Below, one piece after another: positions 7,206-16,177 of a stretch of DNA of 64,000 nt. Every line of letters starts with the position of its first letter. Position 1 is the first letter of the stretch. The position numbers were made by a program, and so were the translations under genes. This stretch comes from Streptomyces globisporus (GTDB taxonomy: Bacteria; Actinomycetota; Actinomycetes; Streptomycetales; Streptomycetaceae): NCBI GenBank assembly GCA_014649555.1, contig BMTG01000001.1, positions 992,001-1,056,000 of the forward strand, in the 5' to 3' direction. The notes beneath the pieces are model-generated. The model saw nothing but the letters and a program-made list of their open reading frames with translations. It searched no databases and was not told where the DNA came from.

Positions 7206-7604
7206 ATGCCCGTACCGCCGGCCCCCCGGGTCAAGGACTTCGACCACCTCGTCCTCAACGTCGGAGACGTCGAGAAGGCCCTCGCGTTCTACTGCGGGCC
7301 GCTCGGCCTGGAGCCGGTCCGGGTCGAGGAGTGGCGGGCGGGGAAGGTCCCGTTCCCCTCGGTCCGGGTCAGCCCGACGACGATCATCGACCTGCTCGAC
7401 CGGCCGCGCGGCGAGTCGAACGTGGACCACATCTGCCTCGTCGTCGACCCGCTCGACTGGCAGCAGGTCATCGACTCCGGGGTGTTCACGGTGAAGGAGG
7501 GTCCCGTTCCTCGCTTCGGGGCCCGGGGATCGGCCACCTCCGTCTACGTACTCGACCCGGACGGCAACACGGTCGAGCTGCGCTGGTATCCCCAGGACGC
7601 GTGA
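7206..7604 (+). CDS. VOC-family (glyoxalase/dioxygenase fold) protein
   Basis: A 132-residue vicinal-oxygen-chelate protein. It begins VKDFDHLVLNVGDVEKALAFYCGPLGL and ends VYVLDPDGNTVELRWY, the two hallmark ends of the paired beta-alpha-beta-beta-beta modules. Metal-ligand candidates are the His in FDHL, the His in VDHICL and the Glu in VELRW. Such proteins carry out metal-dependent isomerisation, dioxygenation or antibiotic binding; the substrate here is unknown. It starts 3 bases after the DUF397 stop, so it may be co-transcribed, and it is followed by a terminator. Confidence 0.85.
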   Translation: MPVPPAPRVKDFDHLVLNVGDVEKALAFYCGPLGLEPVRVEEWRAGKVPFPSVRVSPTTIIDLLDRPRGESNVDHICLVVDPLDWQQVIDSGVFTVKEGPVPRFGARGSATSVYVLDPDGNTVELRWYPQDA

Positions 7605-7614
7605 GACGGGGAGG

Positions 7615-7644
7615 GGCCGGGCCGCAGCACGCTGCGGCCCGGCC
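7615..7644 (+). terminator. Terminator after the VOC gene
   Basis: A 14-bp perfect stem (GGCCGGGCCGCAGC with its complement) and a 2-base loop lie just after the VOC stop codon. There is no long T-tract, as is common in Streptomyces. Confidence 0.75.
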
Positions 7645-7734
7645 TTCTCGCTCCACGGGCGACCCGTGAACCTTTCCGGGCGCTGCGGACAACAGGGGTG
7701 ACAGACACACCGACCGACGCACCCTGGAGGCGCA

Positions 7735-7989
7735 GTGACCGGACCACCTCCGGCCCGCCCGGGCACCTCGGGCGACGACGGGGACGACGCCGACGTCATC
7801 GCCCAGTCCCTCGACGAGCCCGAACTGTTCGCCGGGCTCTACGACCGGCACGCCCCGGACATCCACCGCTACGCCGCCCGCCGCCTCGGGGAGGGCGCGG
7901 CGGACGACATCACGGCGGAGACGTTCCTCATCGCGTTCCGCACCCGGGCCCGCTACGACACGGCCCACCGGCTGGCCCAGAAGCCCTGA
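7735..7989 (+). pseudogene. Sigma-factor stub (region 2 only)
   Basis: An 84-residue product from GTG 7735 with a GGAGG site. It carries a sigma-70 region 2 signature, FAGLYDRHAPDIHRYAARRL, then DITAETFLIAFRTRARYD, as in ECF sigma factors. It then runs into a stop within a few residues. The rest of region 2, the linker and region 4 are absent in all frames downstream, so it cannot act as a normal ECF factor. It looks like the 5' remnant of a gene deleted downstream. A strong hairpin follows. Confidence 0.75.
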
Positions 7990-8017
7990 CCGTACGGCTT
8001 GCACAGAGCTCGGGCGC

Positions 8018-8056
8018 GGGCCCGGTGTCCGCCACAGGGGAGCGGACACCGGGCCC
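8018..8056 (+). terminator. Strong hairpin upstream of coaA
   Basis: The 15-bp perfect stem GGGCCCGGTGTCCGC and its complement enclose a 9-base loop. It would end transcription from the sigma stub before coaA. No T-tract follows. Confidence 0.75.
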
Positions 8057-8152
8057 ACCGCCGTTCCGGCCCCCGACGGCCGCCGGGCGACCCCGCCACC
8101 CACGTGACCGACCCCACCCCCCACTCCGTTAAAACTCCCGCAACAATGAAGG

Positions 8153-9148
8153 GTGATCACTTCGCCCGCACGGAGCCCCCAGCGCCGCACCGAGCATGCG
8201 CCGACCCCGTACGTCGACCTCTCGCGCGACGAGTGGAGCGCGCTGCGGGACAAGACGCCGCTGCCGCTGACCGCCGACGAGGTGGAGCGGCTGCGGGGGC
8301 TCGGGGACGTCATCGACCTGGACGAGGTGCGGGACGTCTATCTGCCGCTCTCCCGGCTGCTCAACCTGTACGTCCAGGCCACCTCCGGGCTGCGCGGCGC
8401 GCTGAACACCTTCCTCGGGGACGCCGGGAACGGGCACGGGGCGCAGCGCGGGACCCCGTTCGTCATAGGGGTCGCGGGCAGCGTCGCCGTCGGCAAGTCC
8501 ACCAGCGCCCGTATCCTCCAGGCGCTCCTGGCCCGCTGGCCCGAGCACCCGAGGGTGGAGCTGGTGACCACGGACGGGTTCCTGCTGCCGATGAAGGAGC
8601 TCCAGGCACGCGGGCTGACCTCGCGCAAAGGGTTCCCGGAGTCGTACGACCGGCGGGCGCTGACCCGGTTCGTCGCGGACATCAAGGCGGGCAAGGACGA
8701 GGTGACCGCGCCCGTCTACTCGCACCTGATCTACGACATCGTCCCCGGCGAGCGGCTCACCGTGCGCCGCCCCGACATCCTCATCGTCGAGGGCCTCAAC
8801 GTCCTCCAGCCCGCCCTGCCCGGCAGCGACGGCCGCACGCGCGTCGGGCTCGCCGACTACTTCGACTTCAGCGTGTACGTCGACGCGCGCGCCGAGGACA
8901 TCGAGACCTGGTACCTGAACCGCTTCCGCAAGCTGCGCGCCACGGCGTTCCAGGACCCGTCCTCGTACTTCCGCAAGTACACCCAGGTCTCCGAGGAGGA
9001 GGCGCTGGACTACGCGCGCACCATGTGGCGGACCATCAACAAGCCGAATCTCCTGGAGAACGTCGCTCCGACGCGCGGCCGTGCCACCCTGGTGCTCCGC
9101 AAGGGCCCGGACCACAAGGTCCAGAAGCTGTCCCTGCGCAAGCTCTGA
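8153..9148 (+). CDS. coaA: Pantothenate kinase, type I
   Basis: A 331-residue pantothenate kinase, which phosphorylates pantothenate in the first step of coenzyme A synthesis and is usually feedback-inhibited by CoA. The P-loop [11 protein letters not shown] is at 106-116. [24 protein letters not shown] and [12 protein letters not shown] are typical of the bacterial type I enzyme. The length agrees with Streptomyces CoaA. The start is GTG 8153, giving [12 protein letters not shown] as in relatives. It lies on the strand opposite to glmM. The DUF389 gene follows closely and may be co-transcribed. Confidence 0.97.
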   Translation: MITSPARSPQRRTEHAPTPYVDLSRDEWSALRDKTPLPLTADEVERLRGLGDVIDLDEVRDVYLPLSRLLNLYVQATSGLRGALNTFLGDAGNGHGAQRGTPFVIGVAGSVAVGKSTSARILQALLARWPEHPRVELVTTDGFLLPMKELQARGLTSRKGFPESYDRRALTRFVADIKAGKDEVTAPVYSHLIYDIVPGERLTVRRPDILIVEGLNVLQPALPGSDGRTRVGLADYFDFSVYVDARAEDIETWYLNRFRKLRATAFQDPSSYFRKYTQVSEEEALDYARTMWRTINKPNLLENVAPTRGRATLVLRKGPDHKVQKLSLRKL

Positions 9149-9174
9149 CCCCTCAGCCCGGGAGGGCCCGCCGC

Positions 9175-10140
9175 GTGCTGCACCTGCGTCTGATCGTGCC
9201 CGCCGACACCACGGACGAGGTCGTCGCCCTGCTGGGGTCCACCGTCGGCACCGCCCACCTCGTGGTCCTGCCGGGCGCCGCACGCTCCCCCGCGGGCGAC
9301 GTGGTGATGTGCGACGTGGCGCGCGAGGCCGGCGACGAGCTGATCGGAGCGCTCCGCCGGCTCGGCATCGACAGGACCGGGGCGATCAGCCTCGAAAAGC
9401 TCGACCTCACGCTGTCCGAGCACGCCGACAAGGCCGAGGACGAGGCCCCGGGCGACAGCGCCGACGCCGTCCTGTGGGAGGAGCTGACGGAGGCGACGCA
9501 CGAGGAGTCGACGTTCTCCGTCACCTACGTCTCCTTCCTCGCCCTCGCCACCATGCTCGCCGCCTGCGGCGTGATGCTCGACAACGCGGTGCTGATCGTG
9601 GGCGCGATGGCGGTCGGACCGGAGTTCGGCCCGCTGGCCGGGATCTCCACGGCCATCGTGCAGCGCGCCCCGCGCCTGGTGGTCCGCTCGCTGGTGGCGC
9701 TGATCGGCGGCTTCGCGCTCGCGATGATCATCACGGCCGGGTTCGCCTGGCTGCTGGACGCGTTCGGCCTGTTCACCCACGACATGATCGACAAGCCCCG
9801 GCCGAACACCGGCTTCATCTGGCACCCGGACTGGATGTCCTTCGTCGTGGCGTTCCTGGCGGGCGTCGCCGGGACGCTCTCCCTCACCTCGGCGAAGTCC
9901 GGGGCCCTGATCGGCGTGGCGATCTCCGTGACGACGGTCCCGGCCGCCGCCAACGCGGCCGTCGCGTTCAGCTACTCCGACTACCAGCAGACGATCGGCT
10001 CGGGTCAGCAGCTCCTCGCCAACCTCGGCGGGATCGTCCTGGCGGGCACGCTGACGCTGCTGCTCCAGAAGGGCCTGTGGAAGATCGGGCGTACGCGGAA
10101 GCCCCCGGCGAGCACGCCGGGGGCCTCAGTGGGGGCGTGA
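9175..10140 (+). CDS. DUF389 membrane protein
   Basis: A 321-residue DUF389 protein. The N-terminal 110 residues form a soluble ferredoxin-like part beginning VLHLRLIVPADTTDEVVALL. About five to six hydrophobic segments follow: SFLALATMLAACGVMLDN, AVLIVGAMAVGPEFGPLAGI, LVALIGGFALAMIITAGF, FVVAFLAGVAGTLSL, ALIGVAISVTTVPAAANAAV and a last one near LANLGGIVLAGTLTLLL. The conserved GAMAVGPEFGPLAGIS segment is the DUF389 signature. Function is unknown in the family; transport is often guessed. The GTG start at 9175 follows GGAGG. The long in-frame extension upstream is an antisense artefact over coaA. Confidence 0.85.
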   Translation: MLHLRLIVPADTTDEVVALLGSTVGTAHLVVLPGAARSPAGDVVMCDVAREAGDELIGALRRLGIDRTGAISLEKLDLTLSEHADKAEDEAPGDSADAVLWEELTEATHEESTFSVTYVSFLALATMLAACGVMLDNAVLIVGAMAVGPEFGPLAGISTAIVQRAPRLVVRSLVALIGGFALAMIITAGFAWLLDAFGLFTHDMIDKPRPNTGFIWHPDWMSFVVAFLAGVAGTLSLTSAKSGALIGVAISVTTVPAAANAAVAFSYSDYQQTIGSGQQLLANLGGIVLAGTLTLLLQKGLWKIGRTRKPPASTPGASVGA

Positions 10141-10219
10141 CGGACCGAGCGCCTCAGTGAGGGACGGGCGGCCCCGGGCAGCCGGTGCGAACCGGGGGCG
10201 GGCGGTGTAGAGAGGAGAC

Positions 10220-11323
10220 ATGCCGCAGCGCCCCGAAGGACCCGGCCCTCGGTGGGGACTGATCGCCATCCCGGTCCTGTGGATCGTCGCGGTGTCCGTG
10301 GTCGACGTCCTCGCGCCGCCGGACATCCACCTCGGTCCGCTGCTCGTCGCGGCCCCGGCGATCACGCCGTCGTTCGGCGGGCCAAGGACCGTGGGCGTGG
10401 TCGCCGCGCTGGCGGTGGCCGCGCAGACCTTCATCGGAGTCATCCGCGACCCGGACGATCTGCTCTCGGCCAACCACGAGGCGCAGATCATCGCCCTGAT
10501 GCTGGTCGGCGTGAGTCTCGTGGTCTTCTGCGTCGTGCGGGAGCGCCGCGCGAAGGAGCTGTCACAGGTCCGCCATGTGTCCGAAGCCGCCCAGCGCGTG
10601 GTCCTGCCCCCGCTGCCCGGGAAACTCGGGCCCCTGCGGGCCTCCGCTCGCTACCTCGCCGCGGAGGCCGAGGCCCGGATCGGCGGGGACCTGTACGCGG
10701 CGGCACGCACCGCCTCCGGCACCCGGCTGATCGTCGGCGACGTCCGGGGCAAGGGGCTGACCGCGGTCAGCGACGCCGCCCTGCTGCTCGGAGCCTTTCG
10801 CGCCGCCGCCCACCGCGAGGCGGGCCTGGACGAACTGGTCGCCTACCTCGACCGCAGCGTGTGCTGGGATCTGATGGAACCGGGCGAGACGGGCCGCCTC
10901 GGCGAAACGTTCATCACGGCCACCATCATGGACATCCCCGACCAGAACGGCCCGGTCCGGATGATCTCCTGCGGACACCCGCCGCCCATCGTCCTGCGCG
11001 ACGGCCGCCCGACGACGATGCACGTCGAGCACCCGGCACCCCCTCTGGGCCTGGGCGACCTGGCACTCCCCCGCTACGAGGTCGACAGCTTCCCGTTCGA
11101 ACCGGGGGACCTCCTGCTGCTGTACACGGACGGGGTCACCGAGGCACGCGACGCCACCGGTGCCTTCTACCCGCTCACCGATCGCGTCACGGGCTGGAGC
11201 GAGCGCGATCCCGACGCCTTCCTCCACCGCCTCCGGAGCGACCTGCTGCACTACGTCGGCGGACAGCTGAACGACGACGCCGCCATGGTCGTCGTGGAGC
11301 GCCCCGCCGCGCCCCGGGCGTGA
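10220..11323 (+). CDS. Membrane-anchored SpoIIE/RsbU-type PP2C phosphatase
   Basis: A 367-residue protein with three to four N-terminal membrane segments (LIAIPVLWIVAVSVVDVL, LLVAAPAITPSF, VGVVAALAVAAQTFIGV, IIALMLVGVSLVVFCVV). A cytoplasmic PP2C-type serine phosphatase domain of the SpoIIE class follows from about residue 130. Metal-binding residues are in IGGDLYAA and GDVRGKGLTA, with the downstream motifs ISCGHPPPIV and LLLYTDGVTEARD. Such enzymes dephosphorylate anti-anti-sigma factors and so release alternative sigma factors. No anti-sigma partner is encoded next to it. No sensor domain other than the membrane part is seen. Confidence 0.9.
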   Translation: MPQRPEGPGPRWGLIAIPVLWIVAVSVVDVLAPPDIHLGPLLVAAPAITPSFGGPRTVGVVAALAVAAQTFIGVIRDPDDLLSANHEAQIIALMLVGVSLVVFCVVRERRAKELSQVRHVSEAAQRVVLPPLPGKLGPLRASARYLAAEAEARIGGDLYAAARTASGTRLIVGDVRGKGLTAVSDAALLLGAFRAAAHREAGLDELVAYLDRSVCWDLMEPGETGRLGETFITATIMDIPDQNGPVRMISCGHPPPIVLRDGRPTTMHVEHPAPPLGLGDLALPRYEVDSFPFEPGDLLLLYTDGVTEARDATGAFYPLTDRVTGWSERDPDAFLHRLRSDLLHYVGGQLNDDAAMVVVERPAAPRA

Positions 11324-11356
11324 GGAGCACACGGCTCCGCCCTGGCTGCCCACTCC

Positions 11357-11396
11357 GCCGTACGCGTACGGCTGCTCAAGCCGGTACGCGTACGGC
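11357..11396. terminator. Twin palindromes between convergent genes
   Basis: GCCGTACGCGTACGGC (11357-11372) and GCCGGTACGCGTACGGC (11380-11396) are near-identical palindromes. Each can form a hairpin and they can pair with each other. They lie between the ends of the phosphatase gene and glmM and probably end transcription from both sides. Confidence 0.6.
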
Positions 11397-11410
11397 TCGG
11401 GGCCGGGGCA

Positions 11411-12769
11411 TCACCCCAGCGCGGACTTCACCACGTCAGCCAGCCGGCCCGCGACGGCGCGCGCCTGCTCGATGTCTGCGGCCTCGACCATGACCCGCAC
11501 CAGCGGCTCCGTACCCGACTGGCGCAGCAGCACGCGCCCGCTCTCGCCGAGCTCGGCCTCCGCCTCGGTGACCGCGGCGGCCAGCTCGGCCGAGGTGTTC
11601 ACCCGGCTCTTGTCGACGTCGGGGACGTTGATGAGGACCTGGGGCAGGCGCTGCATGACCCCGGCCAGCTCGCTGAGGCTCCGGCCGGTGGCGGCGACGC
11701 GTGCCGCCAGCATCAGGCCGGTCAGCGTGCCGTCGCCGGTCGTGGCGTGGTCCAGGACGATGACGTGCCCGGACTGCTCGCCGCCCAGCGCGAAGCCCTC
11801 GGCCTTCATCGACTCCAGGACGTACCGGTCGCCGACCGCCGTCTGGACGAGCTGGATGCCCTCGCGCTCCATGGCCAGCTTGAAGCCGAGGTTCGACATC
11901 ACGGTGCCGACCACGGTGTCCTTGCGCAGCTGCCCGGCCTCCCGCATGGCGAGGGCCAGCACGGCGAGGATCTGGTCGCCGTCGACCTCCTCGCCCGCCC
12001 CGTCCACGGCCAGGCAGCGGTCGGCGTCGCCGTCGTGCGCGATGCCGAGGTCGGCCCCGTGCTCGACGACGGCGGCGCGCAGCAGCTCCAGATGGGTGGA
12101 GCCGCAGCCGTCGTTGATGTTGAGGCCGTCCGGGTCGGCCCCGATGGTGATGACCTCGGCGCCGGCCCGCGCGAACGCGGCGGGCGAGACGCGGGCGGCG
12201 GCGCCGTGCGCCTCGTCCAGGACGACCTTGAGGCCGTCGAGCCGGTTGGGGAGGACGCCGATGAGGTGGGCGACGTACCGGTCGAAGCCCTCCGCGTAGT
12301 CGCTGACCCGGCCGACGCCCGCACCGGTCGGGCGGTCCCACGGCTCACCGGTGCGGTGCTGCTCGTAGACCGTCTCGATCCGGTCCTCCAGCTCGTCGGC
12401 GAGCTTGTGGCCGCCGCGGGCGAAGAACTTGATGCCGTTGTCGGGCATCGCGTTGTGGCTGGCGGAGAGCATCACGCCGAGGTCGGCGTCGAGCACGCCG
12501 GTGAGGTGCGCGACCGCAGGCGTCGGCAGCACGCCGACGCGCAGCACGTCCACCCCGGCGCTGGCCAGGCCCGCCACGACGGCGGCCTCCAGGAACTCTC
12601 CGGATGCCCGCGGATCACGTCCGACCACGGCCGTCGGGCGATGGCCCGCGAAGGTGCCTGCCTCGGCGAGTACGTGCGCCGCCGCGACCGAGAGACCGAG
12701 CGCCAGCTCGGCCGTCAGATCGGCGTTGGCGACACCCCGTACTCCATCCGTACCGAAGAGTCGTCCCAC
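11411..12769 (-). CDS. glmM: Phosphoglucosamine mutase
   Basis: A 452-residue enzyme converting glucosamine-6-phosphate to glucosamine-1-phosphate for UDP-GlcNAc and cell-wall synthesis. It begins [14 protein letters not shown]. The phosphoserine motif [12 protein letters not shown] has the catalytic Ser at about 104. The metal-binding DGDADR, the sugar-binding GGEQSGH and the phosphate-binding [14 protein letters not shown] follow. The GTG at 12769 is the start, with GGAGGACACCA upstream; longer in-frame starts would extend past the family N-terminus. It lies downstream of rplM-rpsI on the same strand, which is the usual streptomycete order. Confidence 0.97.
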   Translation of the reverse strand: MGRLFGTDGVRGVANADLTAELALGLSVAAAHVLAEAGTFAGHRPTAVVGRDPRASGEFLEAAVVAGLASAGVDVLRVGVLPTPAVAHLTGVLDADLGVMLSASHNAMPDNGIKFFARGGHKLADELEDRIETVYEQHRTGEPWDRPTGAGVGRVSDYAEGFDRYVAHLIGVLPNRLDGLKVVLDEAHGAAARVSPAAFARAGAEVITIGADPDGLNINDGCGSTHLELLRAAVVEHGADLGIAHDGDADRCLAVDGAGEEVDGDQILAVLALAMREAGQLRKDTVVGTVMSNLGFKLAMEREGIQLVQTAVGDRYVLESMKAEGFALGGEQSGHVIVLDHATTGDGTLTGLMLAARVAATGRSLSELAGVMQRLPQVLINVPDVDKSRVNTSAELAAAVTEAEAELGESGRVLLRQSGTEPLVRVMVEAADIEQARAVAGRLADVVKSALG

Positions 12770-12956
12770 TGGTGTCCTCCGAAGTGCTCCGAAATCACAA
12801 ACCACTACTGCACAGCACATGAATCTGGGAAAAACCAAACAACGAAAGCGACGAAAAGCCACAAAAGGGCACGTCGGATGGCGTCGCTCAGGCCTGGTGC
12901 GTCCGGGCCGATGAACGTCTCATGCCGTTATACGCCCGCGAGCGTCGATAAACGAA

Positions 12957-12989
12957 CGCCCCGGCAGCACGGAGTGTGCCGCCGGGGCG
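12957..12989 (-). terminator. Hairpin after rpsI
   Basis: CGCCCCGGC with GCAC, paired with GTGC and GCCGGGGCG across a short loop, forms a stem of about 13 bp with one mismatch. It sits just past the rpsI stop and before glmM. No T-run follows, so read-through into glmM is possible. Confidence 0.6.
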
Positions 12990-13014
12990 AACGTGACAGT
13001 CGAGCAGGCGATGT

Positions 13015-13542
13015 TTAGCGCTTGCTGTACTGCGGGGCCTTACGGGCCTTCTTGAGACCGGCCTTCTTGCGCTCGACCGCACGGTCGTCGCGGGAGAGGA
13101 AGCCGGCCTTCTTCAGCGTGGCGCGGTTGTTGTCCACGTCCGCCTCGTTCAGCGCGCGGGCCACGCCGAGGCGCAGGGCGCCGGCCTGGCCGGAGACGCC
13201 GCCACCCGAGATGCGGGCGATGACGTCGTAGCGGCCGTCGAGCTCGAGCACCTTGAAGGGCTCGTTGACTTCCTGCTGGTGCACCTTGTTGGGGAAGTAG
13301 TCCTCAAGGGTGCGACCGTTGATCTTCCACTTGCCGGTGCCCGGAACGATCCGGACGCGGGCGATGGCGTTCTTGCGACGGCCCAGGCCGGCGGCGGGCT
13401 GCGGGTCACCGAAGCGGCCCGCGAGGGACTCGCTGGTGTACTCGCCCTCGACGGGAACCTCGGACTCGAAGGTGGTCACCTCGGCGAAGGTCTCCTCGCC
13501 CTCGGTGCCCTCGACGGGGTTCTCAACAGTGGTCTCGGCCAC
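13015..13542 (-). CDS. rpsI: 30S ribosomal protein S9
   Basis: A 175-residue S9. The conserved C-terminal part is intact: [42 protein letters not shown] and the end [14 protein letters not shown], whose tail reaches the P site of the ribosome. The first 45 residues are an acidic, low-complexity extension typical of actinobacteria. It follows rplM by 44 bases on the same strand, forming the conserved rplM-rpsI operon. Confidence 0.97.
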   Translation of the reverse strand: MAETTVENPVEGTEGEETFAEVTTFESEVPVEGEYTSESLAGRFGDPQPAAGLGRRKNAIARVRIVPGTGKWKINGRTLEDYFPNKVHQQEVNEPFKVLELDGRYDVIARISGGGVSGQAGALRLGVARALNEADVDNNRATLKKAGFLSRDDRAVERKKAGLKKARKAPQYSKR

Positions 13543-13586
13543 GATTCTCCTCAGATCTTTCTGTACGTCTTAGGGGGTGGCCGGAA

Positions 13587-14030
13587 CTACTGCGCGACCT
13601 GGGTGATCTCGAACGGGACCGGCTGCTGAGCAGCGTGCGGGTGCTGGTCGCCCGCGTAGACCTTGAGCTTCGAGAGCACCTGACGGCCCAGGGTGTTCTT
13701 GGGGATCATGCCCTTGATGGCCTTCTCGACGGCCTTCTCGGGGCTCTTCGCCAGCAGCTCGTCGTAGCGCACCGAACGGAGACCGCCCGGGAAGCCCGAG
13801 TGGCGGTACGCCATCTTCTGGGTCTTCTTGTTGCCGGAGAGGTGCACCTTGTCGGCGTTGATGATGATGACGAAGTCGCCCATGTCCATGTGGGGGGCGT
13901 AGATCGCCTTGTGCTTACCCCGGAGGAGGTTCGCAGCCGTGGTGGCGAGACGGCCCAGGACGATGTCCTGAGCGTCGATGATGTGCCACTGGCGAGTGAC
14001 ATCGCCGGGCTTGGGGCTGTACGTACGCAC
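13587..14030 (-). CDS. rplM: 50S ribosomal protein L13
   Basis: A 147-residue L13, an early-assembly protein of the large subunit. Conserved segments are [52 protein letters not shown] and [13 protein letters not shown]. The GTG at 14030 ([15 protein letters not shown]) matches the family start, and an upstream in-frame ATG is ignored. It heads the rplM-rpsI operon with a clear promoter about 190 bases upstream, giving a leader of about 180 nucleotides. Confidence 0.97.
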   Translation of the reverse strand: MRTYSPKPGDVTRQWHIIDAQDIVLGRLATTAANLLRGKHKAIYAPHMDMGDFVIIINADKVHLSGNKKTQKMAYRHSGFPGGLRSVRYDELLAKSPEKAVEKAIKGMIPKNTLGRQVLSKLKVYAGDQHPHAAQQPVPFEITQVAQ

Positions 14031-14217
14031 TTCGTAGCCTTCGCTTCTTAGTGGATGAGGTCCAGACAACACATGGCACCCCTGAAGCGATCATGCAGCT
14101 GGGGCTCACAGCGCCGGGACGATGCCCGTATGCGAGCCACTGGTAACTGCTCCAGAGAACCCTACGTAGGGGCCCTGAGCGCCACAGGGGCGCGGCCGAT
14201 ACGCATAACAAAGAGGA

Positions 14218-14247
14218 AGCTTACAGTCGCCCCCCGGCAGGGGTCAA
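14218..14247 (-). promoter_or_regulatory. Promoter for rplM-rpsI
   Basis: On the minus strand TTGACC (14247-14242), an 18-base spacer and TAAGCT (14223-14218) make a good vegetative sigma promoter. The predicted start is near 14211. The leader contains the palindrome CCCTACGTAGGG at 14160-14171. Confidence 0.75.
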
Positions 14248-14490
14248 AACGCCCCCGGGCCGCCCGGCTCGGCCGCACCTATCCAGCCCCGCCGCGTCAC
14301 CCCCGCGCGAGGCGCCCCTTTCAGCCCCGCCGCGTCCCCCCCGCGCGAGGCAACCTCCTCAGCCCCGCCGCACCCATCCAGCCCCGCCGGCGTTTGAGGC
14401 GCGGGGGCCCGGGGGGCAGCGCCCCCGCAACGGCGCCGCACGGCACCACGCACCGGCCCCCGGAGCCGCCCCGCCGCCGACCGCCCAAGG
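14248..14490. repeat. GC-rich tandem repeat and dispersed Streptomyces repeat
   Basis: CAGCCCCGCC starts at 14284, 14322, 14360 and 14379, with spacings of 38, 38 and 19 bases. The 38-base units also share CCGCGCGAGGC. The last copy runs into GGCGTTTGAGGCGCGGG, a sequence of the kind scattered between genes in Streptomyces. The inverted pair GCGGGGGC/GCCCCCGC (14401-14428) could end transcription of the ABC-F gene. No coding gene is seen between rplM and the ABC-F gene. Confidence 0.7.
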
Positions 14491-16125
14491 TCACCGCGAC
14501 CGCTCCACCCTCCGCTCGTCCCACACCGGCTCCGCCGTCTCCCGCACCACCCCGTCCGACCCGAACACCAGATACCGGTCGAACGACTTCGCGAACCACC
14601 GGTCGTGCGTGACGGCCATGACCGTCCCGTCGTACACCTCGAGCCCGTCCTGCAACGCCTCCGCCGACTCCAGGTCCAGGTTGTCCGTCGGCTCGTCCAG
14701 GAGCAGCGCCGTCGTCCCCGCCAGCTCCAGCAGCAGGATCTGGAACCGCGCCTGCTGCCCACCCGAAAGCCGCTCGAAGTCCTGGTCCCCCTGCCGCTCC
14801 AGCTCGTACCGCCGCAGCACCCCCATCGCCCCGCCCCGGTCCTTGGCGTGCTCGGACCAGAGGATCTCCACCAGCGTCTTCCCCAGCAGCTCCGGATGCG
14901 CGTGGGTCTGCGCGAAGTGCCCGGGCACCACCCGCGCCCCGAGCTTCCACTCCCCCGTGTGCGCCACCGGCTCACCGGCCAGCAGCCGCAGGAAGTGCGA
15001 CTTGCCGGACCCGTTGGAGCCGAGGACCGCGACCCGCTCCCCGTAGAAGATCTCCAGGTCGAACGGTTTCATCAGCCCGGTCAGCTCCAGGCCCTTGCAG
15101 GTGACCGCCCGCACCCCGGTCCGCCCGCCCCGCAGCCGCATCGTGATCTCCTGCTCGCGCGGCGGCTCCGGCGGCGGCCCGGCCTCCTCGAACTTCTTGA
15201 AGCGCGTCTGCATCGCGTGGTAGCGGTTCGCCATGTCCGGGCTGTTCGCCGCCTGCTGCCGCATCCGCAGGACGAGCGCCTTCAGCCGGGCGTGCTCCTC
15301 CTGCCAGCGCCGCAGCAGCTCCTCGAAGCGCGCGAAGCGCTCCTTGCGCGCGTCGTGGTAGGTCGCGAAGCCGCCACCGTGCACCCACACATCGCTGCCC
15401 GCCGGACTCGGCTCGACGCTGACGATCTTCTCGGCGGCCCGGGACAGCAGCTCCCGGTCGTGGGAGACGAAGAGGACCGTCTTACGGGTCTCCTTCAGCT
15501 TCTCCTCCAGCCACCGCTTCCCCGGCACGTCCAGATAGTTGTCCGGCTCGTCCAGGAGCAGCACCTCGTCGGGCCCGCGCAGCAGCGCCTCCAGCACCAG
15601 CCGCTTCTGCTCGCCACCGCTGAGCGTGCGCACCTCGCGCCACTGCGCCTTGTCGTACGGGACGCCCAGCGCGGCCGTCGTGCACATGTCCCAGACCGTC
15701 TCGGCCTCGTACCCGCGCGCCTCCGCCCAGTCGCTCAGCGCCTGCGCGTACGCCATCTGCGCGGCCTCGTCGTCGACGGTGAGGATGCGTTCCTCAGCCG
15801 CGTCGACGGCTTTCGCGGCCTCCCTGATCCGGGGCTGGGCCACGGACACCAGCAGATCCCGTACGGTCCGCTCGTCCCGCACCGAGCCCACGAACTGCGG
15901 CATCACGCCGAGCCCGCCGCTCACCGAGACCGTGCCGCCGTGCGGCTGGAGCTCACCGGCGAGGAGGCGCAGCAAGGTCGTCTTGCCCGCCCCGTTCGCC
16001 CCGACGAGCGCGACGACGGCTCCGTCGGCCACCCGGAACGAGGCATCGCCGAGCAGCACCCGCCCGTCCGGAAGGTAGTACTCAAGGTGGCCCGCTTCGA
16101 GATGTCCCATACCGAGCATTGTCAC
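14491..16125 (-). CDS. ABC-F family ATPase
   Basis: A 544-residue protein with two ABC ATPase domains and no membrane segment. Domain 1 has Walker A GANGAGKTT, signature LSGGEQKRL and Walker B LLLDEPDNYLD. A charged linker follows (about 250-330, RWQEEHARLKALVLRMRQQ). Domain 2 has GSNGSGKSH, LSGGQQARF and LLLDEPTDNLD. ABC-F proteins bind the ribosomal E site and either regulate translation or protect ribosomes from antibiotics. It is divergent from the membrane-anchored hypothetical gene. The start is set at GTG 16125 with GGAG upstream; ATG 16119 or 16110 is possible. Housekeeping and resistance roles cannot be separated by eye. Confidence 0.9.
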   Translation of the reverse strand: MTMLGMGHLEAGHLEYYLPDGRVLLGDASFRVADGAVVALVGANGAGKTTLLRLLAGELQPHGGTVSVSGGLGVMPQFVGSVRDERTVRDLLVSVAQPRIREAAKAVDAAEERILTVDDEAAQMAYAQALSDWAEARGYEAETVWDMCTTAALGVPYDKAQWREVRTLSGGEQKRLVLEALLRGPDEVLLLDEPDNYLDVPGKRWLEEKLKETRKTVLFVSHDRELLSRAAEKIVSVEPSPAGSDVWVHGGGFATYHDARKERFARFEELLRRWQEEHARLKALVLRMRQQAANSPDMANRYHAMQTRFKKFEEAGPPPEPPREQEITMRLRGGRTGVRAVTCKGLELTGLMKPFDLEIFYGERVAVLGSNGSGKSHFLRLLAGEPVAHTGEWKLGARVVPGHFAQTHAHPELLGKTLVEILWSEHAKDRGGAMGVLRRYELERQGDQDFERLSGGQQARFQILLLELAGTTALLLDEPTDNLDLESAEALQDGLEVYDGTVMAVTHDRWFAKSFDRYLVFGSDGVVRETAEPVWDERRVERSR

Positions 16126-16177
16126 GGTCCGCGAACTCCAGGCCCAACCGGTTTACCTCACCCCCTAAACTGCGCGC

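Noticed and set aside
7999-10140. A 713-residue version of the DUF389 gene
   Set aside because: The upstream part lies over coaA in another frame and has no domain; GTG 9175 has GGAGG.
14248-14430. Insertion-sequence end
   Set aside because: No transposase, no target duplication seen; better explained as intergenic dispersed repeats.
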